A program made the position numbers and the translations under genes. From Zea mays (Eukaryota > Streptophyta > Magnoliopsida > Poales > Poaceae), in contig NC_050101.1 in assembly GCF_902167145.1 (NCBI RefSeq), positions 179,548,428 through 179,612,427 of the forward strand: a DNA stretch of 64,000 nucleotides, in the 5' to 3' direction. Below the pieces are notes generated by a model. That model ran no database searches, had not been told where the DNA came from, and saw nothing but the letters and a program-made list of their open reading frames with translations. Below, piece by piece: positions 54,646-64,000 of the stretch. The stretch's first letter is position 1, and every line of letters starts with the position of its first letter.

Positions 54646-56291
54646 ACAACTATTTGTGGACTAACAGTTCTTAGAGAAATAAGAATGCAGGTTGGACCAC
54701 AGAGAACAGAAAATCTTGGATACTTATAAGCATTGGTTGTGGATCAAGTGAAGGCAAAGGTATAACATAGGTTTTTGTTTTTGCCGGTCTCCAGGAGTTT
54801 AGAGAAGACATTTGACCAGATTAGTAGGCTAGATGGCCGTACTATTAAGAGGGGTCAATGACTTTGGTTTGTGTAAAACTTAGTGCCTCATAGAGCATCA
54901 AGTGGTTGCATTTGCATGAGGTCTAACAACGCTTCTGGTTTCGAGAGTTAAAAAAATCTTTTCGAAAGCGTGTTTGAAAAGTTGCTAAGTCATGGGGTTA
55001 GTGGACCATCCGGGCCAAGTGGCCGGATCGTCCGCGATCTATCCAGAGGGGTCCGAAGTTTGTTCACTTCGGACTGGTCCTGTATGTTTGTACTGCGGAC
55101 CGACCGGGCCTTGGGGCCGGACCGTCCGCAGTCCTGACCAGAGATGGTCACCCTCTGCACAGTCCCTGTATAATTGTGCGGACTGTCCGGCCGGGGTCGG
55201 CGGAACGTCCGCAGGTGCCAAATTAGTTTGGGCAGAGACTGTGTATTTTTGGGCACTTGTACTATGGACTGTCCAAGGCCTAAGCCCGGACAGTACTAAC
55301 TCCCAGGTCGCAGACCGTCCGGCCTTGTATGGCAGACAGTCTGCGAGTGTTAGCTCATCGTGGTCAGAGCTCTGGTGCTCCATGTTGCCAGGTTTTGAAC
55401 GGTCCGACCAAGGTTGGCGGACTGTCCGGACTTCACTTTTTCTGACAGATCTGACATATTTCAAACGGGAAATCTAGCCGTTACTTGTACGGTGGACCAT
55501 CCGGCCTAAGGGCGCGAACCGTCCGCGTGTGCGTAGAAGTTGTGCTAGTTGCACATAACGGTTAGAAATGTGAAGTGGGCTATAAATAGAACGGGAGCTC
55601 GTGTGTGAGGCTTCCCTTGGCCATTCCTTGCACACTTTGAGCTCATATGTGATCCTCCCACTCATTCTCTCACACTCCTTGCTTGAGATTGCATTCTAGT
55701 GAGAGATTGAGAGCTCCTAGTGCATTTGCATCCATTGGTGATTCTTGAGGCACTAGGTGGTACACCGGGTAAGCGTCATCGGCTTGTTACTCTTGGAGGT
55801 TGCCACCACCTAGACGGCTCGGGTGTTGTCTCCGTCGAGCTCTCCAAGAAGATTGTGGAGGAGCCACGGTGTCGATTGTGAGGGGTTCACGCCTACCTCG
55901 CCGGAGCGGCAAAGGCGACGCTAGTGGAAATGAGGTATTGAGAGATTTCTTGTCCACTTGGCTCAAAGATCAAGCCGCGTCTTGATAGAGGAGCAAGTGA
56001 GAGCTTGAAGTCCACCTCAACGTGGATTAGGGGTGATCGGCAAATCCCCGATACCATGGTATAAAATCTGGTGTCTTTCTCTTCTCGCATTACTTATTAC
56101 CGCGCAAGTAATTAGTATTTTGTGTATTGTCTCTCTTGTATACAATTACCATAGTTGTTTCTCATAGATTGCTTACTTGTTGTCTCTAGAGAATTTATAC
56201 CTCTTTCCATATTGATTAAATTTCTCTAGTGTTATTTATTTTAGTCAAAACCGTCTATTCACCCCCTCTAGCCGGTGTCCTAGATCCTACA

Positions 56292-57072
56292 GTAGATGCC
56301 ACGGTTGAGGCCCATTCTCGAACAATTGGTGGGTGTGATGGTGACAACCTCCTCCTCCTCTGCGTCGGTGTTGGGGACGAGCGCGGGATTCATCGCCTGG
56401 TCTGGTGACGGCAAGGAGAAACGGAGGCGGCGGACTTCGTCGGACAACTCCATCCCGCCGATGAGGACCTTCTCGTCCGGGTCCCGATGGAACAACATCG
56501 TGCCCTTGGGGAGGCATGGGTAGCGCGGTGATCCGCTGCTGTCGACGTTCGAGTCGAGCGTCACGTCGAGGTCGAGCGGCGCATAGACGAGGACACCGCC
56601 TGAATCGTTGTCAGCCGCGTTGGCGCTCGTGGCATCCTCGTCCAACACGTTGAGCTCCTGGAGGAGGTTGTCGTCGAGGTTGACGGGAGTATCGACAAAC
56701 GGTTGTGGCATGGTGTAGCAGTCGTCGTCGTAGAGCGGTGGGATACCGAGCCGGCGAGGAGCGTGGACGCCACCTTCGCCGCGTCATCGTGGACAAGAGG
56801 CGAAAGACTTGCCTCGTCATGGTACTGTGTGTTGACAACAAAAGAAGGAGGTGCGGATCCGTCGAAGGAGGAAGTGCGCTCGCGTGCGGACTGCTCGTCG
56901 CAGCGACCAGCCAGCGCATCGGTCATGCATGCCTCCGTTCGCGCCAGCGTGTCTGAGAATACCCTGCATCGCTGCCTCCATGGAGTCCATCACGGATGAT
57001 CGGGGTCACCACGACACAGCAGCGAACGGATCCAGAATACCCTGCATCGCCGCCTCCATGAACGCCTCCATG
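56292..57072 (-). pseudogene. Element B, 5' part: gag-like or captured sequence
   Basis: Continuation of element B beyond Sirevirus D. A minus-strand open frame (56711-56292) reads acidic text (QPFVDTPVNLDDNLLQELN, DEKVLIGGMELSDEVRRLRF) and continues in frame-like fashion across the D insertion to 24589. Upstream, MTDALAGRCDEQ recalls the LTDALIGRCGE of J gag. A 24-bp word (GAATACCCTGCATCGC...GCCTCCATG) occurs twice (56955, 57033). The 5' LTR is missing: at 57073 the sequence switches to element L. Confidence 0.45.
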
Positions 57073-58469
57073 GCAAATGTTTCTTGCAAGTCAACAATGT
57101 GATTCTCTTGCTTCGTGCTCTTTACTATGATATCATCAACATAAGTCAGCATTTTTGAGCCCCTCAAGCATCCAAAGGTAGCAATAGGTACCACTAGGAG
57201 TTATGAAGCTGGTCTTTGGCTCATCTTCCTTCTTCCAAATTTGATGATAGCCTGAATAGCAGTCCGGTAGACTCATGAGCTCCGAAGAAGCTGCTGCATC
57301 TACAAGGGAGTCTATTCTTGGCAATGGGAACTCGTCCTTTGGGCATGCCTTGTTGAGATCTATGAAATCAATACACATTCTCCATTTACCATTAGCCTTC
57401 TTCACCATAATAGTGTTGGCTAACCATTCTGGATATGTTACTTCTCTGATAACACCGGCACTGAGGAGTCTCTTAACTTCGTTCCGAGCACCTTCAGCTT
57501 TATCATCAGACATCTTCCGAAGTCTTTGCTTCCTTGGCTTGAAAGATGGATCCACATTAAGTGAATGCTTGATGACATCTCTGTTGACACCACAAAGATC
57601 ATTGGCTGACCAAGCAAAGACATCTTTGTTGTTGAACAAAAATCTTATCAAAGTTTTTTCCTGCTCATCAGATAGCTGAGATCCCAACAGTACCCTTTGA
57701 TCTGCTGTGTCTTCACATAAAAGCATAGGCTTCGGTTGGTCTGCCGAAGCAGCCTTCTCTCTTTTGTGCTTATATTATTGACAAACTTTGGCTCCATCTA
57801 TATTATGTATTTCCTTTGAATCTATCCAACTCCCTTCAGCCCTTCTAGCAACTTCTTGACTTCCGTGGACATCAATGAGCCCTTGTTCCGAAGGTATCTT
57901 CATGCATAAGTATGCTGGATGAAGTATTGCTTCGAAGGCATTAAGTGTCCCTCGACCAATGATTGCATTATATAGGTATTCCATGTCAACAATGTCAAAA
58001 ACAACTTGCTCAGTTCTTGTGTTGTGGACATAGTCGAAGGTAACTGGCATTGTGATTTTTCCAAGTGCCACAATCTGTCGTTCTCCGAAGCCACAAAGAG
58101 GGTGTGTAGAATCATGAATCTTGTCCTCTGGTTCTTGCATCTGCTTGAAGGCCTTTGCAAATATAATGTCCACTGACTGCCTGTGTCAACCAGAACATTG
58201 TGGACCAGAAAACCCTTGATGATACAAGATATGACCATAGCATCATTGTGAGGATAATCTTTTAGCTGAAGATCCTCCTGGAAGAAGGTGATTGGGATGT
58301 GGGACCATTTGGACCTGACGAAGGGTCCTTGCACCCCAACATGCTGCACTCTTCTTTGCGCTTCCTTCTTTTGCTTCTTGTTGGTTGGCTCTGAACCTGA
58401 ACCACTCGTTATTGGGAGCACCAGCTTCATAGTCGAAGGTGCTGCAACTTGGTTGCTGAACGAAGCCAT
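57073..58469 (-). pseudogene. Partial Gypsy pol of element L (protease and part of RT)
   Basis: Starts MASFSNQVAAPSTMKLVLP, homologous to the start of C pol. Protease site VLVDTGSQ is followed by a frameshift. RT text: EWLANTIMVKKANGKWRMCI, YSGYHQIW, then a deletion of about 70 bp between GLKNA and LTYVDDIIVKST compared with C. Ends at DLQETFA. Confidence 0.85.
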
Positions 58470-58511
58470 CAACTCAATTGTGGAAGTGAGTTCACAGGAG
58501 GTGGGCACCAA

Positions 58512-59137
58512 TGTTGGGGACTTGTTCTCAAATGCTATGAGTCAAGAACAAGGCAACACAAGACATTAATGGTTAAAGTCTTCGTCCTTCGAAGCATTAT
58601 CTCTCTTAGGATATAATGATCTTCAGACGAAGGTTATGAAGGTCGTACCTTCATCATCACAGTGCATAATAATGGAAGTAGAAGCATATGAAACATGAAA
58701 AGTATCATGAATAATCATATGATATCATTTATATATCTTTATTATAGTATTATCAATGAATATAAACAATGTTGAATTACATTTATACCTTCGGCTTGAC
58801 AGAAGGCGGAAATCCAAGTATGACGTGCGAGTGAATACAAGTCAGCGTGAACAGTACATGGTTACTGTTCACCTATTTATAGGCACGGGACGCAGCCCGG
58901 TCGAAATTACATTTGTGTCCTTGATGACAAATTACAAATGCGACACAAACTATTAGGGACTTAACAATATTTTCCTCTTTAAGTCGGTGCCGCCCTTCGT
59001 CTCAAAGCATGTCACTATGTCGAAGCTCCCTGGATCGTAGCTTCGGCCTGTACCTTCGTGCTGTGTCTGCTTATGTGCCAACTTGCCGAAAGTGTTTTTG
59101 CTTAGAGGACCTTCGGCGACGAAGCAGGCCCCCAACA
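58512..59137 (-). repeat. 5' LTR of element L
   Basis: 626 bp, TGTTGGGGACTTGTTCTC to GCAGGCCCCCAACA. Contains TATAAATAG on minus (near 58877). Primer-binding site TTGGTGCCCACCTCC adjoins. Confidence 0.88.
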
Positions 59138-60745
59138 GTGGTAGTTCTCATTCCTTCTTACATGAGAAATTTTAGTCCTTATTGCCCAATATTCAGTTGG
59201 TTTCTACATCCATGCAAGTGCGAGTGGCTAGTGGAGCTGTATTGAGGTGCCAGCACAAATTTTAACAGTTGCAGTGGCATTTGCAAGGGTGTGCTTTCCA
59301 TACAGATGTCACTTTGCAGCCTCTACTATGTTATGACATGATTCTGGGAATGGATTAGCTTCAGTCATTTAGTCCCATGAGGGTACATTGGGCACATAAA
59401 TGGTTATCTATTCCCTATCAAGGAAGAACTATCACATTACATGGACAATCAGCTGTTATACCCGAATGTACCATTGTTGAACTCCTGCTAGTCTCTTCTT
59501 CAAGTACAGCACAACCAGAATTGCATCCTCAAATTCAGTTGTTGTTACAACAGTATGTTTCAGTTTTTGTAGATCCAGTGGGCCTTCCACCTTCATGGGA
59601 CTATGAACATGTTATTCCATTGATTCAAGGGGCTCAACCAATGTCTGTCAAAGCATATAGATACCCGCCGCAATTGAAATACGAGATTGAATGACAAATC
59701 ACTACCATGCTTTAGCAGGGTGTCATCTAGAAGAGTAATAGTTTCTTTGCTTCACCAGTTTTATTGGTTAAGAAAAAAGATGACACCTGGCGTTTTTGTG
59801 TTGATTATCGTTACTTAAATGCTCTCACTATCAAGAGTAAATACCCAGTGCCTGTATTTGACCAACTCATTGATGAGCTTGCACAATCTTGTTGGTTCAG
59901 TAAATTGGACCTTAAAGTTGGTTACCATCAAATTCTGTTGCGAGTCGGGGAAGAGTATAAAACGACATTCCAAACTCATGTCGGTCACTATGAGTTTCAG
60001 GTGATGACCTTTGGACTCACTGGGGCACCGAATACATTTCTTGAGGCTATGAACTCTACACTTAAATCAGTGTTATGAAGATGTGAATTAGTGTTCTTTG
60101 ATGATATTTTAATTTACAGCTCTACATTTGAGAACCATATTTCCCATTTATCTGAAGTCTTGAGTCCGTTATCCTGTGACCAGTGGAAAGTGAAGATATT
60201 CAAGTGTGAATTCGCGCAACAGCAGATTATTTATCTGGGACATGTCATCAGTGCTCAGGGCGTATCAACTGATCCTAACAAAATCTAGGTTATTGAACAG
60301 TGGCCAATACCGGTTAATGCTAAGGACCTACGAAGTTTTTTGGGACTTGCGGGGTTCTATCTCAAGTTTGTTTGCAACTTTGGCATTATCAGTCGTCCTC
60401 TATTCAATTTGCTTAAGAAAAATGCAGTCTTTGTTTGGACCATCGATCATCAGCAGGCTTTTCAGTTGCTTAAAAATGCCCTAGTGACTACACATGTATT
60501 GGCATTACCAGATTTTTCCAAACCATTCACAATTCATACTGATGCGAGTCAATTTGGTGTGGGTGCTATACTGATGCAGCAGGACCATCCTCTGGCGTTT
60601 CTCAGCCATGCTTTGGGGCCTAAGAACCATGGGCTGTCAACCTACGAGAAAGAGTATATGGCCATACTTCTAGCAGATAATCAGTGGTGTTCTTACCTGT
60701 AATTGGCGGAGTTTATTATTTACACCGACCACATCAGTCTTACAA
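59138..60745 (+). pseudogene. Gypsy pol of element J: end of protease, RT and RNase H
   Basis: It begins in the protease-RT linker (MRVHWAHKWLSIPYQGRTIT). RT: VLLVKKKDDTWRFCVDYRYL, SKLDLKVGYHQI, VFFDDILIYSST (the catalytic YXDD is FFDD here, DD intact), EFAQQQIIYLGHVIS. RNase H: FTIHTDASQFGVGAILMQQD, LSTYEKEYMAILLA. Stops after KYEIE (59692), KSVL (60076), DPNKI (60286) and CSYL (60700), so it is well decayed. Homology ends near IYTDHISLTK at about 60745; integrase is absent. Confidence 0.88.
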
Positions 60746-61430
60746 AGAAACCAAGGTCGCTCTTAACCGTGAGCACTGCTGATATACCAGTTTCTAACAC
60801 TCTGCAGAGGTTGCACACTTTACCCACAAGTCGTGATTCCCATTCTGCCCGAAGATCATGACTCTCCATTGATCACTACCAAGATGACCTAGCAAGGTCT
60901 CACTATGTAGCCTTTACAAAGATTCCCCAGAGGTCATAGTCGCCCGTTAGGTTTCTCCAGTTTGATAAACACGATACTTCTCCCAACAGGAAGGGTGACT
61001 AACAAAACCAAATCAAAGAACCTCTGCAACTAGCCTCGACAGAGCAAGTATTGTGCCCGGACCCCATTGATGGCCCTACGGCGAAGCCAACTACGCCTCA
61101 AGTTTCTCTAATTAATCAGCTAAGGGCGTCCTATTCCAATTTCCACCCTCATGGTTGTACTGTTATCCTGGGTGGTCACTCAACGAACAGGTCCTTACGG
61201 AGAGGTACTTAGGAAACAGCCTGAGTCCCCTAGAGTATCACAAGATCATCATCGAGATAATAACATCGTATCATAAATATTCACATCATGTTCGTTGATT
61301 AAGTTAAAGCAATAGCATAAAGCTAACCATGATAACCCAAAAGGTAAACAAGGATAAGGTAAATACAGACTAGTCAATCCTTAGGTTTCAATAAAGTAAT
61401 GTGTTTATTGTGGGACGGTGAATTATAAAG
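60746..61430. other. Gypsy LTR-like remnant
   Basis: No open frame. The ACTCTGCAGAGGTTGCACACTT word recalls ACTCTGCGCAGAGGGGTACA in solo LTR H (44340), so this is probably part of a related LTR. Boundaries: J pol on the left, Sirevirus M on the right. Confidence 0.4.
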
Positions 61431-62614
61431 TGAGAGCACCTAGAGGGGGGGGTGAATAGGTGATCCTGTAAAAACTTAAAACTTAAAGCCACAAAACTTG
61501 ATTAAGAGTTAGCACAATGAATTCAAGTGGCTAAAGGAGAGCTCTTGTGAAATAAAATAAACACAGTGAGAACAAGCACAAGAGATACGAGGATTTATCC
61601 CGTGGTTTGGCCAAGTATAACACTTACCTATTCCACGTTGTGGCGTCCCAATGGACGAGAGTTGCACTCAACTCCTCTCAAGTGATCCAATGATCAACTT
61701 GAATACCACGGTGTTCTTCTTTCTTTACTCTTTCCCGTTTGCGAGGAATCTCCACAACTTGGAGTCTCTCACCCTTACAATAAGGATCAAAGTGAAAGCA
61801 CTAGAGTAAGGGAGGGAAGCAACACACATAAATCCACAGCAATACGCACACACATAGCTAAGACTTGAGCTCAAATGAATAACACAAGGTTCACCACTAG
61901 AACGAAGCTCAAATCACTAAGAATGCCAATCGAGTGCGCAAAGACGGAGTGTGAATGATCAAGAATGCTTAGAGTTTGCTTGGTGTGCTCCTCCATGCCC
62001 CTAGGGGTCCCTTTTATAGCCCCAAGGCAGCTAGGAGCCGTTGAGAGCAATCCAGGAAGGCTATCCTTGCCTTCTATCGGGTGGTGCATCGGACTGTCCG
62101 GTGCTGATTGCTTTCCTATTCTGGCGCGGCCGACCGTTGAAGATTTGGAGTCGTTGGCGCACCGGACAGTCAGGTGCCCCTATCAGACTGTTGGCTCGGC
62201 CACGCGTCACGCGCGGAATGTGCGGCCGACCGTTGGCTCACCGGACAGTCCGGTGCACCACCGGACAGTCTGGTGATTTTTAGCCGTATGCCGCCGACGA
62301 AATCTCGAGAGCGGCCAGTTTGACCAAAGCCAGCCTGACGCATCGGACACTGTCCGGTGCACCACCGAACAGTCCGGTGCACCCAGACTGAACAACAGTT
62401 AGCCAACTCTTTTTTTCTTTTGTCTTTTCTCTGATTCTAGCACTTAGACAAATATGTTAGTACACAAAATCCAATGTACTAAGTCTAGAATCATACCTTT
62501 GTGTTGATTTGCACTTCTTCCACCATTTGGCATAGTTTCACACTTAAACCATTTGTGTTGGCACTTGATCACCAAAATACTTAGAAATGGCCCAAGGGCA
62601 CATTTCCCTTTCAA
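61431..62614 (-). repeat. 3' LTR of element M
   Basis: 1184 bp, TGAAAGGGAAATGTGCCC on minus to GGTGCTCTCA. Contains CACCGGACAGTCCGGTG-type palindromes (62085-62385) and the CCTAGAGGGGGGGGTGAATA word. The AAAAAGGGGGAGAT polypurine tract adjoins at 62615-62628. Confidence 0.9.
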
Positions 62615-63410
62615 TCTCCCCCTTTTTGGTGATTTATGCCAACACAACACAAAGCAACTAAAAGAAGTGCAACATCAATGCGAATGAGTACACAAATTTG
62701 TTTTGATTCAAATTTGGCATATTTGGATCATTCTTTGCCACCACTTGGTTTGTTTTTGCAAATCAAACTCAATTTCCTATCTCTAAGTCAAATTCACTTG
62801 TTGAGGCATAGAGAGAGGTATTCCAAGAGAAATTGATCAAAGATTCAAAAACTCCCCTCTTTTTCCATAATCAAACATTCTCCCCACAAGAGACCAATTT
62901 TTGACAATAAGAGACCATAAGAGTATTTTGACAAAACAAAAGCTCTAACTCTACTATTTTTCAAAATTCTCAAGTGGTAGCTGATCCATTTCTTGCTTTG
63001 GCCTTAGTTTCTCCCCCTTTGGCATCAAACACCAAAACGGGATCATTTTTGGCCCTTAAACCCCATTGCCTCACCAAAATCTTCAAATAAGAATAAAAGA
63101 CAATAAGAGTATGGAGATGAACTTGGAGTGAGTTACCCTCTCATCGGAGTGTAGTGGAAGTCTTTCATGGTCCAAGTCCACCTTTCCCTTTCAATCCACT
63201 TTTGAGACTAAAGCATGTAAACTCACCCACAAGGTTAGTCTCAAAGTGTCAAGTTGGAGCATGTCTCCCCCGCAATAAGCGCATCACTTGCACATGGACT
63301 TGTGAGGTCCGGGGATCATGTGTACAACTTGAGCACCATACATAAACAACAAATCTCATAAATGCATAAAGTAACTTGATCAAATGCATAAAACACATGT
63401 ATGCTATAAA
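62615..63410 (-). other. Element M 3' non-coding region with repeated polypurine tracts
   Basis: On minus, purine runs AAAAAGGGGGAGAT (62615), CCAAAGGGGGAGAA (about 63008) and GCGGGGGAGAC (about 63262) recur, as expected for Sireviruses. No gene seen. Confidence 0.6.
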
Positions 63411-64000
63411 TCAATCCAAGTTACGCGAATCTAAGACATTTAGCTCACTACACAGCCTGCAAAAGGTTGACTCATCTAGAGGCTTGGTAAGGATATCGGC
63501 TAGCTGGTTTTCGGTGCTAACATAGAACACTTCGATATCTCCCTTTTGCTGGTGGTCTCTCAAAAAGTGATGCCAGATGTCTATATGCTTTGTGCGGCTG
63601 TGTTCAACAGGATTATCCGCCATGCGGATTGCACTCTCATTGTCACATAGGAGTGGGACTTTGCTCAGATTGTAGCCGAAGTCCCTGAGGGTTTGCCTCA
63701 TCCAAAGTAGTTGCGCGCAACACTGTCCTGCGGCAACATACTTGGCCTCAGCGGTGGATAGGGCAACGGAAGTTTGTTTCTTAGAACTTCAAGACCCCAG
63801 GGACCTTCCTAAGAATTGGCACGTCCCTGATGTACTCTTCCTATCAACCTTGCATCCAGCATAATCGGAGTCTGAGTATCCAATCAAGTCAAAGGTTGAC
63901 CCCTTTGGATACCAGATCCCGAAGCAAGGCGTAGCAACTAAATATCTAAGAATTCGCTTAACGGCCACAAGGTGACACTCCCTTGGATCAGATTGAAATC
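63411..64000 (-). pseudogene. Copia RNase H, C-terminal part, element M
   Basis: The frame reads LIGYSDSDYAG-like text near 63870, TCQFLGRSL, a stop where Trp is expected (near 63787), SSKKQTSVALS, then MRQTLRDFGYNLSKVPLLCD, NESAIRMADNPVEHSRTKH and DQLADILTKPLDE-like ENQLADILTKPLDES, ending at SRNLD. This is the standard end of a Copia polyprotein. One stop is visible; the rest lies outside the window. Confidence 0.88.

Larger units (their letters stand above)
24590..56291 (+). mobile_element. Element D: Sirevirus-type Copia LTR retrotransposon with env-like ORF, nested
   Basis: 5' LTR 24590-26239, primer-binding site TGGTATCAGAGCC at 26242, gag-pol 26301-30583, env-like ORF about 31500-42618, repeated polypurine tracts, 3' LTR 43212-56291. 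The TSD is GTAGG (24585-24589) against GTAGA (56292-56296), one mismatch. Elements C and E (with F and H) lie inside. Without them D is about 10.8 kb, normal for a Sirevirus. Coding regions are broken by stops and frameshifts, so this copy is not autonomous now. Confidence 0.9.
43212..56291 (+). repeat. 3' LTR of element D, split by element E
   Basis: The first 48 bp (43212-43259) and the rest (54651-56291) join exactly when element E and one TSD copy ACAAC are removed. The rebuilt LTR matches 24590-26239 along its length with scattered substitutions plus the 38-bp indel. Confidence 0.88.
57073..59137 (-). mobile_element. Element L: truncated C-type Tat element (5' LTR plus start of pol)
   Basis: On minus: LTR 59137-58512, primer-binding site, then pol start 58469, ending abruptly within reverse transcriptase at 57073. 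Like C it lacks gag. The right LTR boundary (CCCCCAACA at 59137) abuts J pol; the left end is a break, not an LTR, so a deletion removed the rest. Confidence 0.85.
61431..64000 (-). mobile_element. Element M: Sirevirus-type Copia element, 3' part (runs off the window)
   Basis: On minus: pol end, long 3' non-coding region with repeated polypurine tracts, 3' LTR 62614-61431. The TSD beside 61431 would be TAAAG; its partner is outside the window. Confidence 0.88.

Overview
This is plant nuclear DNA, almost certainly from maize or another Zea. Two ordinary genes lie inside deeply nested LTR retrotransposons of types typical of maize: Sirevirus (Copia) elements whose LTRs are full of CGGAC-N-GTCCG palindromes, CTTCGG-rich Tat-lineage Gypsy elements, and several solo LTRs. 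There is no bacterial, CRISPR or viral-genome content. Coordinates of element ends come from reading TG...CA termini and target-site duplications (TSDs) by eye; family names are given only as likeness.

Layout. 1-1732: 3' end of a Tat-type Gypsy element (I) with an antisense gene. 1733-5850: repeat-rich Gypsy remnants with minisatellites and an LTR at 4365. 5855-7035: a tRNA-like sequence and a decayed PP2C pseudogene. 7477-14860: an intact eight-coding-exon PP2C phosphatase gene (+). 15011-17758: an intact single-exon DYW-type PPR gene (-), convergent with it. 17943-18258: a plastid psbC fragment inserted in the nucleus.

From 18259 to 60745 one old plus-strand Gypsy element (J) is split by a stack of later insertions. 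A 216-bp solo LTR (G) comes first. A young 2.8-kb minus-strand element (A, LTRs with about one difference in 225 bp) carries pieces resembling an NB-ARC resistance gene and Mg-chelatase ChlI. A second element of the same family (B) carries a PPR gene piece resembling ATP4/SVR7. B is in turn split by a 31.7-kb-spanning Sirevirus (D, 24590-56291). D contains two Tat-type elements: C (32476-42023), which has pol but no gag, and E (43260-54645), which has gag but no pol. E's two LTRs each contain a solo LTR (H, 2.8 kb; F, 1.3 kb). A truncated C-type element (L, 57073-59137) joins B to the surviving pol of J (59138-60745). The window ends in a minus-strand Sirevirus (M, from 61431).

How the parts relate. 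The two host genes look functional and independent: PP2C in phosphorylation signalling, the DYW-PPR in organelle RNA editing. The most notable material is (1) a small Gypsy family, A and B, that repeatedly carries host gene fragments, and (2) the C/E/L set, which looks like complementary gag-less and pol-less forms of one lineage. C, E and I share an antisense gene with its own TATA box; introns are visible in E's copy, and C and E share a conserved tandem-repeat block where sense and antisense genes converge.
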